From: a virus
Strand: one strand, 5' to 3'
Length of the DNA stretch: 49,963 bases
Virus record (IMG/VR): IMGVR_UViG_3300005613_000095
Span: 1-49,963 of that record
The notes below the pieces were generated by a model. The model was not told the DNA's origin. It was given only the letters and a program-made list of their open reading frames with translations, and did no database searches. The translations under genes and the position numbers were made by a program. Numbering within the stretch: the first letter of the stretch is position 1; each line of letters begins with the position of its first letter. Positions 33,684 through 41,943 of the stretch are shown piece after piece.

Positions 33684-34118
33684 CTATATTGGCATTGCAA
33701 ATTTTATATTCTCATACTTCCAATCACCTAGCCTACGCAACTTAACATATGCGTCCGCTGCCCTTGCTTCACTTTCAGTATTAATATGTCTCCCTCCATT
33801 TGATGCACCTAATGTATACCCTAATCCTGCGTATATTTCAACATGGTAGATGGAACCGTTATCCCTATGGTAGAACACCAGACAACCAAATTTAGGCGAT
33901 TCTATAGCTTTCTTGTTGCTCTTAAGTATATTATAGATACTGGCAGCAGAATGGTCCTCGTCATCTTTACATGTACCAAGTGCTTTTAAATACTCCATAG
34001 CAAAACCAGAGCAATCATACCCTTCAAGCGGATTATCTCCTCCCCAATTATACCTTGTTCCAATGAAACTACTCATATATTTTAGTGCCATATAGATAAT
34101 TATTTGTTTCAAAACCAT
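33684..34118 (-). CDS. NlpC/P60 peptidase, probable endolysin
   Basis: 144 residues. RYNWGGDNPLEGYDCSGFAM (catalytic Cys36 in DCSG), YHVEIYAGLG (His92) and a later RHIN (about 110) form the Cys-His-polar triad of NlpC/P60 cell-wall peptidases that cut peptidoglycan stems. No signal peptide or wall-binding domain, so release would need a holin. It overlaps the primase by 10 bases and is the only clear lysin in the genome, unusually placed amid replication genes. Confidence 0.85.
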   Translation of the reverse strand: MVLKQIIIYMALKYMSSFIGTRYNWGGDNPLEGYDCSGFAMEYLKALGTCKDDEDHSAASIYNILKSNKKAIESPKFGCLVFYHRDNGSIYHVEIYAGLGYTLGASNGGRHINTESEARAADAYVKLRRLGDWKYENIKFAMPI

Positions 34119-35128
34119 ACCTCTTCTTTGCTAAATTTACACAATGGGTCACAGTATTTCGTCATAATTTCTTTGTTAGGGGAGTATTTGCATCCAACAC
34201 CTGATACCTTAGGTGATCTATATATACTTTTTACAACCTTTATAACATCTTTTTCCTTCTGCTCTCTGGCATAATAATGGTCTTGGTCCATAAGGATATC
34301 AATTGCTTCATCTAAGTCAACACCGCAGCTTTTGAAGAAGCGAGACAGTATAACTATGGTAGCATTACAGCTTCCGTCATCCGGCATATTCTCTATCATA
34401 TGACGCAAACATGGAGTAACCTCTGCCAGCCATGAGCATTTTTTTATACAATTTCGAGTACGCTTTGACTTAGTTACTCTGTCCACTTCTTCAACAGCTT
34501 TGGTAGACAACAGATCAAGTTTTTTAATACCTTCATCACTTAACGATTCACCATACATGAATTGTTTACCTGGCTCTCTGGCGAACTCAGCAATGTCACT
34601 AAGTTCTAGTGTAAACAATTCGGTTGGAGTTATTGGAATTTTAAAACGCTTTCCACCTAGATTATAGGTGTTCACGTACCTCAATAGTCTCCTGTCGGTA
34701 TATACCTTTAAATCTAATGAGAACCAGTTTTTTGCACCTTGTAATTGTCTCACAATGTGCCCTGCCACTTGATGACAATTCTTTCCTTTGACGTAGTACG
34801 GTACGATAGCATGGAATCCTTTATGCCCGCTAAAGTATAATTGCGGAAATGAGCCGCTAATTTTCTCTATGGTGCGGGCAAAATCTCTGATGTCCTTGAT
34901 AGCTGACACACCATCAAAATCAGCATAGATAGGACAACCGATTGCATTGCCATCTTTGTCAAAGTCTTGAACAGTGACGTATGTTTCCTGACACTTTGGA
35001 CATGTCAAGACTAGGCTGGATATTATCGTATTGGCTTGCACCTCATTTAATAACTTCCAGCCCCTATAGAAATGCTCGTTCTTGTTATGCCATGCAACAT
35101 ATTTAAACTTATTAGAACGGTATGTCAT
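34109..35128 (-). CDS. Archaeo-eukaryotic-type DNA primase
   Basis: 339 residues. Catalytic pieces of the AEP superfamily: CPIYADFDG (D70, D72 metal ligands), LYFSGHKGFHAIV (nucleotide-binding SGHKGFH 100-106), and DLKVYTDRRLLRYVNTYN followed by GKRFKIP (third acid plus basic residues). Two Cys groups, CPKC (43-46) and, at the C-terminus, CKYSP...YCDPLCKF, may bind zinc or iron-sulphur as in PriL/PriCT. It would lay primers for a host polymerase, as none is encoded here. The start overlaps the SSB gene. Confidence 0.85.
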   Translation of the reverse strand: MTYRSNKFKYVAWHNKNEHFYRGWKLLNEVQANTIISSLVLTCPKCQETYVTVQDFDKDGNAIGCPIYADFDGVSAIKDIRDFARTIEKISGSFPQLYFSGHKGFHAIVPYYVKGKNCHQVAGHIVRQLQGAKNWFSLDLKVYTDRRLLRYVNTYNLGGKRFKIPITPTELFTLELSDIAEFAREPGKQFMYGESLSDEGIKKLDLLSTKAVEEVDRVTKSKRTRNCIKKCSWLAEVTPCLRHMIENMPDDGSCNATIVILSRFFKSCGVDLDEAIDILMDQDHYYAREQKEKDVIKVVKSIYRSPKVSGVGCKYSPNKEIMTKYCDPLCKFSKEEVWF

Positions 35129-35543
35129 TCGTCTTTTGTTCTTCTTTCTTTGCTTCTACTATTCCAAGATCGACATACTTTGAAAAATCCTGAAACATCT
35201 TACCTTTATACTCACGTGGAGCATCGGCAATAACATTAACTGTGCGTCCAATAAGTTTCGTAGGCTCCATCTTGCCACCCAGTATTTCTTCTCTTGTCCA
35301 GAAAGCTTTTACGAACGGTACAAATGATCTTTTAGCTTTCTTTCTGATAAAAAATTGGTGAATAGATCCTTCATGTTCACCTGACAAAACCTTACTTACT
35401 ACCATTAGATAACCTTTTTCATTATCCTGTTTATAATCTTGAATCAAAAGCTGTACTTCTCCCGGCTCAAATATCAAGTATTCAGGCATATTAAGGTCTT
35501 CTTCTGATATATCAAAAAAGTCTCTATTCTCATTATTTTCCAT
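35112..35543 (-). CDS. ssb: Single-stranded DNA-binding protein
   Basis: 143 residues, GGAG-preceded ATG. Beta-rich core (EVQLLIQDYKQDNEKGYLMV, IHQFFIRKKAKRSFV) of an OB-fold type and the tail KTNDIPF, equal to the acidic DIPF tip by which SSBs recruit partners. It sits between the RecA-like ATPase and the primase with overlaps on both sides. It protects single strands at the phage fork. Confidence 0.8.
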   Translation of the reverse strand: MENNENRDFFDISEEDLNMPEYLIFEPGEVQLLIQDYKQDNEKGYLMVVSKVLSGEHEGSIHQFFIRKKAKRSFVPFVKAFWTREEILGGKMEPTKLIGRTVNVIADAPREYKGKMFQDFSKYVDLGIVEAKKEEQKTNDIPF

Positions 35544-36312
35544 TCACTACTCCTACATTTGTCTTAAAATATTCAGCAACATCTGTATAAGATTTTTGCA
35601 TGTCCATATAGTTAAGCTCAAAGTCTTTTGTCGCTAGAAAATTGAAGCGGGAACCGGCTATTGCCATTTTAGATGGCCTGAATGTTAGATAAGGTTTATC
35701 ATTCTTTGTTCCTGCCGGTACTATCCACCCGATCAAATCAACTTTTCCATTGACATAATCGAAGCAGCGAGACGACATTGTTGGGGCTTGTATTTTTACT
35801 TTTTCCCCGTTATATGTCCAATCTTTTTCCCTTGAGTGGGTAATGAACACAACAGGCAGCACATCAAACAAAGGGGTAATACCGTCCTTAAATTCAGCGT
35901 GCTGCAATGTCCATCCCTTACCCCATTCTAAATCGGCTAACGCACTAACTTTGAATTTCTTGAGTATATAGTCTGTTGCCATATCATCAAGATCAGATAC
36001 TAAATCAATAACTATACAACTATAGCTCTTTCGTATCTCCTCCCTATTCTTAACGATGAAGTCACGCACACGTAGAAATTTTTTCCAATGCTTTTCCTTT
36101 TGGTCAGGAAGCGCAGTTTCCTCAAGAACACTTTGGGCGTAGACCTCTATTGCACCGTGTCCATCTTCCGTGGTAATAAACAAAGGTTCTTTATCACCAG
36201 ACTTCATCATACTAGCAAGCGTTGTTTTGCCAGTTTTAGGAAACCCATAAATTAGTTTATTAAGTTGACTGAAATCATCCTTTTGCTTGGTTTTCGCAAA
36301 CGGTAGAGCCAT
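35533..36312 (-). CDS. RecA-like ATPase (Sak4/AAA_24-type)
   Basis: 259 residues from ATG 36312, the only start with a ribosome site (GGAGG) downstream of the promoter at 36345. Walker A GFPKTGKT (23-30), Walker B-like SCIVIDLVSDL, and sensor-like VVFITHSREKDW match small RecA-core ATPases of phages that act as single-strand annealing or recombination helpers next to SSB. The C-terminus (TDVAEYFKTNVGVVNGK) abuts SSB, with overlap. Confidence 0.85.
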   Translation of the reverse strand: MALPFAKTKQKDDFSQLNKLIYGFPKTGKTTLASMMKSGDKEPLFITTEDGHGAIEVYAQSVLEETALPDQKEKHWKKFLRVRDFIVKNREEIRKSYSCIVIDLVSDLDDMATDYILKKFKVSALADLEWGKGWTLQHAEFKDGITPLFDVLPVVFITHSREKDWTYNGEKVKIQAPTMSSRCFDYVNGKVDLIGWIVPAGTKNDKPYLTFRPSKMAIAGSRFNFLATKDFELNYMDMQKSYTDVAEYFKTNVGVVNGK

Positions 36313-36982
36313 ATTTACCTCCAACATTATTGTCATTGGTAAATATTATACCATATCGAGCTAAGATGTCAAGGGAAATCTCCGCATTTTTACGACATGA
36401 TTGCTCAATTGTTGACCAGTTTTCGATACCAAGTCGTATCATTGGCAGCACACTTGCTGCATTAGGCATTTTCTCATTGTAACTGAGGCCAAGAGCATGA
36501 GCGTAGCGTGCTAAACTAGCTCGCTGACTACTGGCTTTGGAATACCCAAAAATTTTATCCACATCATCTATATTACTGTTCCGTAGGATAGGAGGTATTC
36601 CAGTTTTATGTACTAATGCACGACCAATTATAAATGGGACATGAAAATCCTGGCTACCTTTGCCACTGCATCTACTTATATACTCTTTCACCAGCATATT
36701 AAAGAAGCCTTCAATGATAGCCTTTTCATCATCACCAGTATAGCAATTTGTAGCTGTATGGCAACCACTTATACTATCAAGTATTGCTGCACAAATGCAT
36801 ACGACCTTGCCTGTTGTCCAGTGTTTAGATAACTTTTCAAGCTCTTTCGCTTTTGCTTTCTTTTTGTATCTTTCTATAGCATCTTCACTTTTATAGTTAG
36901 CAGGTGCGGAGTACACCTTTTTGTCGATGTACTCCAAACCTTTCTCACTAACTACAGTGTCTATACTAACTACTGCAATCAA
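36275..36982 (-). CDS. Possible PolB-type 3'-5' exonuclease
   Basis: 235 residues, TTG start after GGAGG. The layout IAVVSIDTVVSE (motif I, with D but T in place of the usual E), EKAIIEGFFNML, GKGSQDFHVPFIIGRALVHK and CRKNAEISLDILARY parallels DEDDy exonucleases related to the PolB proofreading domain. The altered motif I makes activity uncertain. It stands before the RecA-like, SSB and primase genes, suggesting recombination or end processing. Confidence 0.5.
   Translation of the reverse strand: MIAVVSIDTVVSEKGLEYIDKKVYSAPANYKSEDAIERYKKKAKAKELEKLSKHWTTGKVVCICAAILDSISGCHTATNCYTGDDEKAIIEGFFNMLVKEYISRCSGKGSQDFHVPFIIGRALVHKTGIPPILRNSNIDDVDKIFGYSKASSQRASLARYAHALGLSYNEKMPNAASVLPMIRLGIENWSTIEQSCRKNAEISLDILARYGIIFTNDNNVGGKYGSTVCENQAKG
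36345..36372 (-). promoter_or_regulatory. sigma70-type promoter inside upstream gene
   Basis: Minus strand TTGACA (36372-36367), 16 bp, TATAAT (36350-36345) with TGG before it. Start site near 36338, giving a leader of about 25 bases to the RecA-like gene. It lies inside the 3' end of the exonuclease-like gene, so replication genes can be expressed apart from the upstream run. Confidence 0.75.
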
Positions 36983-36994
36983 TAGTTACCTCCA

Positions 36995-37321
36995 TTAGTC
37001 GAGGACTTCCCATCCGCCTTCCTCATATCTTGATACGAGGTCGCTTAATGGACATAGCCCATCTTTGTCTGGAGTTCCGCGTGAAGTAGATGCATACTCC
37101 CCTGCATGTTTACCTTCAAGTGTGGTAAGAGCAAGCTTACCATTCGTAAGTTTAGATACCATTCTCTTTTTTGAAGAGCCATACCCACCGCGTACGATGT
37201 CACCCTTCTTTACCATTGGGACATCGTCTTCCTCAATGATATCATGAAGATCCTCAAGGAAATCTCCGAGCCTTTCTTCAAGCTCTCTGCGTTTTCTGTT
37301 GCTTTTGTAACGCTTTCTCAT
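36995..37321 (-). CDS. Hypothetical protein, 108 aa
   Basis: MRKRYKSNRKRRELEERLGD is basic and helical. The middle (VPMVKKGDIVRGGYGSSKKR, TLEGKHAGEYASTSRG) looks like a small beta-barrel, perhaps nucleic-acid-binding. AGGAG precedes the ATG. No family recognised. Confidence 0.6.
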   Translation of the reverse strand: MRKRYKSNRKRRELEERLGDFLEDLHDIIEEDDVPMVKKGDIVRGGYGSSKKRMVSKLTNGKLALTTLEGKHAGEYASTSRGTPDKDGLCPLSDLVSRYEEGGWEVLD

Positions 37322-37387
37322 AAAACACTCCTATAGCACTGGTTAATAAAATCGAAAAACATTTGTGCCAGAATGAATTTCGATAAG

Positions 37388-37780
37388 TTAGATGTGTTCG
37401 GTAATACTCATTATGAATATTGCCGGACTCCCTTCATCTGTCATTTTGCATATAGCTTTAATTGGTATATCTATATGTCCATCTGATGTAGCTATTCTAG
37501 TTTCATAACTTATGAGTGCTTCCTGCCCTTTCTTCTCTCTGTCATGCTGCCGTATTCTGAATAGCAGGGTAGTTAACAGATTGAATACCCTGCTCGTTTG
37601 CGTTTGGCCAAACAATTTTTCCTCTTCGCTAGCCTCAAGCATGTCATACAATCTTCTTGTAAGATATACTGGATATAGAAAGCCTACTTTAGACGATTGT
37701 GCCGTTATGTCTAGTATTACATTTTTGCTGAGAAGCTCGTCTATTGTAAGCTTCCCTCCATGTATAAGTGTGAATTCCAT
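37388..37780 (-). CDS. Hypothetical protein, 130 aa
   Basis: The ATG overlaps the amidotransferase stop (TAATG), so it is coupled to that gene and may belong to its pathway. MEFTLIHGGKLTIDELLSKN then LYPVYLTRRLYDMLEASEEE and ISYETRIATSDGHIDIPIK. Mixed alpha/beta, no motif recognised. Confidence 0.6.
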   Translation of the reverse strand: MEFTLIHGGKLTIDELLSKNVILDITAQSSKVGFLYPVYLTRRLYDMLEASEEEKLFGQTQTSRVFNLLTTLLFRIRQHDREKKGQEALISYETRIATSDGHIDIPIKAICKMTDEGSPAIFIMSITEHI

Positions 37781-38766
37781 TAGTTTAACAACTCCTTGTT
37801 GTTTACAGACTTAACAATCTCATGGACATCTTCAAGTTCTCTTGCTATCTTTGAATATCTTGACTTAACGCTATTGGTAATAGGAGTTGTTTTTCTTTTT
37901 TTTTGGCTCACACCACTGTTAGCATTTTCGGACATCCAGCTATCATACTCCCTATAGTTCCTATTTGATGTCTCTGTATTATAGTATGTACTATATTTTG
38001 TATGGCTATAATCATATTTGCTGCTTAATGTTGCCGCCTTCATCTCTAGTATCATTTTCCCTGTAGTTGCATCCCTGCGCAATAATGTGTTATTCGGTAC
38101 TGCAAAATAATCGTCAAGTTTATATCCAGCAAGCTTTATAGCATCTTTTGCATACTCTATTGACGTGCTATATATAAATCCCTTTACATTTTTAACCGTT
38201 ACTTCGTATAGCTGCGTAGATGAGCTTTTAAAAATATCAACGCAGTAGCTTCCATTTGATTTAGACAGGACGCAGCAAGCAAAATATCCATTACCTCGTA
38301 AAAGAGTTTCGTGTAAGAATTTATAGTTATCCGGGTTATGGGTTATGTTTAAACTTAAGTATGCTGTTAATATTCCTTCACTATCACATGTTCCTTCATG
38401 AAACTTCATACCATGTTTTTCTACCACTCCATTATGTATTAACGCTGTGTTATTTCTAACAAACGGGTGTGTATTTTGGATGATCTTTGAGCTTGTTTTT
38501 AATCGTGCATGTGTCAGCAGAGTTGAGACATTATCATTTCGTTTACCTGTTTTCCTGAATAGTTTACCCTGCTCCATCTTTTCTATCTTCCACGCATCTT
38601 CAGGATTTATAAACTTTTCAGTCCACATCTTTTTACTTTCTGGAGAATACCCCGCCATACCAAAACCATCGTTATCATATCTTGTTATAATTGGTCCAGC
38701 GAAACCTGCTATTTTCCATAATGTTTTATAATTGTCAAACCCTACACACGTAAAAATCTTACACAT
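37780..38766 (-). CDS. Class II glutamine amidotransferase (Ntn hydrolase)
   Basis: 328 residues. MCKIF puts Cys at position 2, the N-terminal nucleophile after Met removal. THARLKTSS (85-93), NTHPF (98-102), HNG (111-113) and DSEG (128-131) are the glutamine-binding signatures of GATase II domains. The enzyme would release ammonia from glutamine. There is no synthase domain, so another protein must use the ammonia, most likely the amidoligase just upstream. The C-terminal third (about 230-328) is Ser/Tyr/Lys-rich and of unknown role. AGGAGG precedes the ATG. Confidence 0.88.
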   Translation of the reverse strand: MCKIFTCVGFDNYKTLWKIAGFAGPIITRYDNDGFGMAGYSPESKKMWTEKFINPEDAWKIEKMEQGKLFRKTGKRNDNVSTLLTHARLKTSSKIIQNTHPFVRNNTALIHNGVVEKHGMKFHEGTCDSEGILTAYLSLNITHNPDNYKFLHETLLRGNGYFACCVLSKSNGSYCVDIFKSSSTQLYEVTVKNVKGFIYSTSIEYAKDAIKLAGYKLDDYFAVPNNTLLRRDATTGKMILEMKAATLSSKYDYSHTKYSTYYNTETSNRNYREYDSWMSENANSGVSQKKRKTTPITNSVKSRYSKIARELEDVHEIVKSVNNKELLN

Positions 38767-38781
38767 TCATTCCTCCTGATA

Positions 38782-40161
38782 CTAATAATATCTATAGTTG
38801 GTGTTTATTATATAGTCACCATGGTTTGGTATTACAACCTCGCTACGATCTTCTGGAAAATAAAAGTTTTTATCCAGTTCCGATTCCTTTTTTATTGAAT
38901 CAGATATTGTAATAGGCTCAAAGTTTTTTATCCATTTGGGTCCTTCAATTTTATAATGCTCTGCATACGCATTTATTCTACCCAAAATATACTCTATCAT
39001 ATCACTACCTAAATGTAGATACTCCGATAACATTTTTGGTGTAACATCAAACTCCTTTTTCTCTGGCACCTTACGTGTTGATTTTATTGCCTCCAGTATT
39101 CTTATCCAGTTGTTTATTTTTGTCGCATTTGTAGTGCCAACATGCATTCGTATCTCTATTGTACCAAATTTACTTAGTGCTCGCGGGTTTATCCCTGTGT
39201 ACCTATCTCCCCAATCACTGGGAAACCGTTTATTAAATGTATTTACACGCTTAGAAAATGTTGACTCCCTGAATCCCGGATTCATTGCATATAACAAGTC
39301 TTGCCATAGACAAAAATTATACCATATTCTATCTAGGGTAGATTGTGTATACCCTCTTAAATCCAAGTGAACATGTAGGCCACATGATTTATTCACGGCA
39401 GCATTAACTTCCTCTTTGTTGTTGAGGACTTTACACACTTTTTCAACTGTTTTACGTATGGTTGACGACTGATCCAATATAGTAATCTCACACTCATTAG
39501 TGTATCCGTTTGTTCTGTGTATACTTCCATCTCCTTTTATGTGGCAGTATTCTTCCAACCCGTTTTCCGATATAAACCCTGCTATTGAGTCATTGCTAAC
39601 TGTAGATATAAACTCTAGCTCAACACCGGTATGTCTTTTCTGCGAACCCGGCTCTTTCCTATTAAATGCTACCGCGGTGTTTTTACGTTTTGATATTGCT
39701 TTAAATGCTTCCATTGGAGTTTTATATGGCCTATGCTCACCGTTTACAGCATTGCACACCAGTAAACCTCCGGCTTTATACCCGGTAAAGGCAAAACCTT
39801 TTAGTGAATATGCTTTCCTCTCGGTTTTAATTGACCGCAGCTTCCTACGCTTTTCTTGCACCTGTGCCAGTATACGCTTTTTCAAGCCAATAATAACATG
39901 ATGCACGTCATCAGATGATATTGCTATTCCGTTTAATGAAATCGCGGGTATGTTTTTTGTTGCAATTCTGGTCAGAGTTATCTTCTTGTACGGCTTGTTG
40001 CCATCAGCTTTATTCTTTAGTGATACAGACAAAAATTTAAGGTAATCATCGTTAGGATATAGTGCTAAAATCTTCTTTGTAATAAGGTATAAGCCGTATA
40101 TTTTAGTTAGATTTTCTTTTTTCTCCTTTACCTCTTCTACTGCTAGCGTGTATAGCTTCAA
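38782..40161 (-). CDS. Amidoligase (COOH-NH2 ligase, Amidoligase_2-like)
   Basis: 459 residues from TTG 40161 (AAGGA upstream); a GTG at 40188 lacks a site. The glutamine synthetase-like amidoligase core is clear: GVELEF (179-184), KGDGSI (209-214) with ECEI, CGLHVHLD (260-267), and GTIEIRMHVGT (about 333-343). These carry the acidic, His and Arg residues that hold ATP-Mg. Known families join a carboxyl to an amine with ATP and are often encoded beside class II amidotransferases, as here. An N-terminal domain (1-170) is not recognised. Substrate unknown. Confidence 0.88.
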   Translation of the reverse strand: MKLYTLAVEEVKEKKENLTKIYGLYLITKKILALYPNDDYLKFLSVSLKNKADGNKPYKKITLTRIATKNIPAISLNGIAISSDDVHHVIIGLKKRILAQVQEKRRKLRSIKTERKAYSLKGFAFTGYKAGGLLVCNAVNGEHRPYKTPMEAFKAISKRKNTAVAFNRKEPGSQKRHTGVELEFISTVSNDSIAGFISENGLEEYCHIKGDGSIHRTNGYTNECEITILDQSSTIRKTVEKVCKVLNNKEEVNAAVNKSCGLHVHLDLRGYTQSTLDRIWYNFCLWQDLLYAMNPGFRESTFSKRVNTFNKRFPSDWGDRYTGINPRALSKFGTIEIRMHVGTTNATKINNWIRILEAIKSTRKVPEKKEFDVTPKMLSEYLHLGSDMIEYILGRINAYAEHYKIEGPKWIKNFEPITISDSIKKESELDKNFYFPEDRSEVVIPNHGDYIINTNYRYY

Positions 40162-40585
40162 GGCTCTTCCTTCCTGCCAGCCATCCACCTAAATCTTTAA
40201 ACAGCTCTATCGCATCATTTTCGCCAATAAAAACTCCATGAAAAAGCAATCCATTTTCTGCTAGAGTTAATATATTGTTACGTTTTTTATCTATTGGTAA
40301 TAATGTTTCTATATCATCAGAATGCAAAAATACTAGCTGGCTAAGCTCTCTTGGTGTCGAATATGGAACAGTATAATAGCGTTTAATATATATGCCTATT
40401 TTACTATCACTGAAAACATGATAGACCCGATAATCCATTCCCTTGTCAAACATTACATCCATTGTTTTCTTATCATATCCATATGTTAGCCCGTCTTTTG
40501 TGCATCCTGGCAAATCTTCTGGTTGTTTTAACTCTATATACACAATGTCTCCGTCTTCTATACCTTTAAAATTTATTTTACCCAT
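40103..40585 (-). CDS. Hypothetical protein in amidoligase cluster
   Basis: 160 residues from ATG 40585 (GGGAAAG upstream). The end overlaps the amidoligase start by 59 bases. MGKINFKGIEDGDIVYIELK and LVFLHSDDIETLLPI suggest a beta-rich small domain, with a basic tail (SSRRGKGEKRKSN). No cyclotransferase signature. Coupling suggests a function with the amidoligase. Confidence 0.55.
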   Translation of the reverse strand: MGKINFKGIEDGDIVYIELKQPEDLPGCTKDGLTYGYDKKTMDVMFDKGMDYRVYHVFSDSKIGIYIKRYYTVPYSTPRELSQLVFLHSDDIETLLPIDKKRNNILTLAENGLLFHGVFIGENDAIELFKDLGGWLAGRKSLEAIHASSRRGKGEKRKSN

Positions 40586-41090
40586 ATCTTTCCCATTCAG
40601 CATCAAACACTATGTCACCAGTATTTCCCTTTTTGTTACGTATATATTTCTCGACTGGGCTTCCGGTTTCTATGCCAGACTTCCATAGTAAATCAATTGG
40701 TACTATTTTACCTTTCCCATTATCCATGAGAGCATTGTTCCCGCCGGTAACTCTAACCTCACCGCATTTACATGATGCAACATGGTATTTATACACAGAA
40801 TATACAGTTTCTTTACATAATGGGCAATATACGCCATTCATATATCGTAACTTGTTCATGCCTTTCTTGCTTAGCCCTTTTACCTTCCATCCAGAATGAG
40901 TATCTCTGTATATCAGCATGAATCTTTCCTCTCCTTTTGCTGGACTACCATTTTTATATACAGCACAAGGAAAATACTGGTTTGGGAATACGCCCCATGT
41001 CCCGATATATTCCATATTGCCACCAAACTTTTCATTTACCTTTTCGTGTCTTATCCCATAGACATTGTATTTTTCTAAATCACCAATCAT
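40578..41090 (-). CDS. Zinc-ribbon protein in amidoligase cluster
   Basis: 170 residues from ATG 41090 (GGAG upstream; stop-start overlap TAATG). YCPLCKETVYSVYKYHVASC then KCGEVRVTGG forms a zinc knuckle (about 112-140). The N-terminal part contains IGTWGVFPNQYFPCAVYKNG and FMLIYRDTHSGWKVKG. No family recognised. It may bind the substrate of the nearby enzymes or nucleic acid. Confidence 0.6.
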   Translation of the reverse strand: MIGDLEKYNVYGIRHEKVNEKFGGNMEYIGTWGVFPNQYFPCAVYKNGSPAKGEERFMLIYRDTHSGWKVKGLSKKGMNKLRYMNGVYCPLCKETVYSVYKYHVASCKCGEVRVTGGNNALMDNGKGKIVPIDLLWKSGIETGSPVEKYIRNKKGNTGDIVFDAEWERYG

Positions 41091-41398
41091 TAAAACTCCC
41101 ACGGGTATCTTCTCTGACCATAGTGATACCCTGTTCTAGGATCATAGTTTCCTGTATCTAAAATACATAACTTTTTTCTGATGGATTTCCACTTTAGTGG
41201 GCTTGTTTTTATACCTGATGAATTCCGTAGCACAACCATGTCGTCCTTATAATTTCCACGGACAGAAAGGGGCATATCCCACGGTCTAAGCTTATCTGAT
41301 ATTATTTCTGCAACGGTAACCTGCTCACCGTGAAAATAATATTTTTGCCCTGCCCTTACTCTTGCTATACTTTTTCCCTTCATAGTCTTTTTTGACAT
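41090..41398 (-). CDS. Hypothetical protein, 102 aa
   Basis: MSKKTMKGKSIARVRAGQKY then a small beta-rich body (YFHGEQVTVAEIISDKLRPW, DDMVVLRNSSGIKTS) and an aromatic, basic tail. GGAG precedes the ATG. Overlaps the previous gene by 74 bases. No motif recognised. Confidence 0.55.
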   Translation of the reverse strand: MSKKTMKGKSIARVRAGQKYYFHGEQVTVAEIISDKLRPWDMPLSVRGNYKDDMVVLRNSSGIKTSPLKWKSIRKKLCILDTGNYDPRTGYHYGQRRYPWEF

Positions 41399-41528
41399 AT
41401 CTATTGCTCCGAGTAAATTTATTAGCTGACTTAAAATTAGGCAAATCTGTCACTGTGTGGCCACCAGAAATGCTATGCTCTCTCAGCATTTGTTTTATAT
41501 CTGGAGGCAGACCATTTTCTGTGCTCAT
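41325..41528 (-). CDS. Hypothetical protein, 67 aa
   Basis: MSTENGLPPDIKQMLREHSI, followed by a strongly basic, Ser/Lys/Tyr-rich half (SNRYVKKDYEGKKYSKSKG). Probably nucleic-acid binding. GGGAG lies 7 bases before the ATG. No family recognised. Confidence 0.55.
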   Translation of the reverse strand: MSTENGLPPDIKQMLREHSISGGHTVTDLPNFKSANKFTRSNRYVKKDYEGKKYSKSKGRAKILFSR

Positions 41529-41553
41529 TGTAATCTCCCATATTAATAATATA

Positions 41554-41919
41554 CTATAGCTCTCCTATTTTTGAAATCATTTTACACTTAACTCCTTCTT
41601 CCTCACTCAAGTGGTCAATAAGTTCTTGGTAACTTACACTTTTACCAGCGTTATATAATTCTTCGCCCAGTAAAGGGTAACCCTCTTCCCCCCAATCACT
41701 GCCAACAGGTTTCTGCATTATTAAAACGTAAAGATCGCCCCCGCTAGTTATTAGCGAAAACCTGTCCCCTTTTTCGTTCTGCAATATGTCTCCAGATTTA
41801 AAAGTAATATCTAGGCTCTCTGCAAAATTTTCCAACTCTTCCGTAGCGTCAAGTATCTTCTTGCGAAGAACTGCGAGTTTCTCAAAATCAGCCTTTGTTG
41901 GGCTTTTCTTTTTAGCCAT
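41554..41919 (-). CDS. Hypothetical protein, 121 aa
   Basis: MAKKKSPTKADFEKLAVLRK and a helix, then a beta-rich part (ILQNEKGDRFSLITSGGDLY, VLIMQKPVGSDWGE) and the ending YQELIDHLSEEEGVKCKMIS. GGAGG precedes the ATG. It is the first gene after the Gly-X array. Similar composition to the 113-aa protein at 43276, though no clear alignment. Confidence 0.55.
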   Translation of the reverse strand: MAKKKSPTKADFEKLAVLRKKILDATEELENFAESLDITFKSGDILQNEKGDRFSLITSGGDLYVLIMQKPVGSDWGEEGYPLLGEELYNAGKSVSYQELIDHLSEEEGVKCKMISKIGEL

Positions 41920-41943
41920 ATAATCCTCCGTAAATTTAATATA

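Noticed and set aside
40103-41090. Gamma-glutamyl cyclotransferase partner of the amidoligase
   Set aside because: Such partners are expected in this gene context, but neither unknown protein shows the Y-G-S-N start motif.
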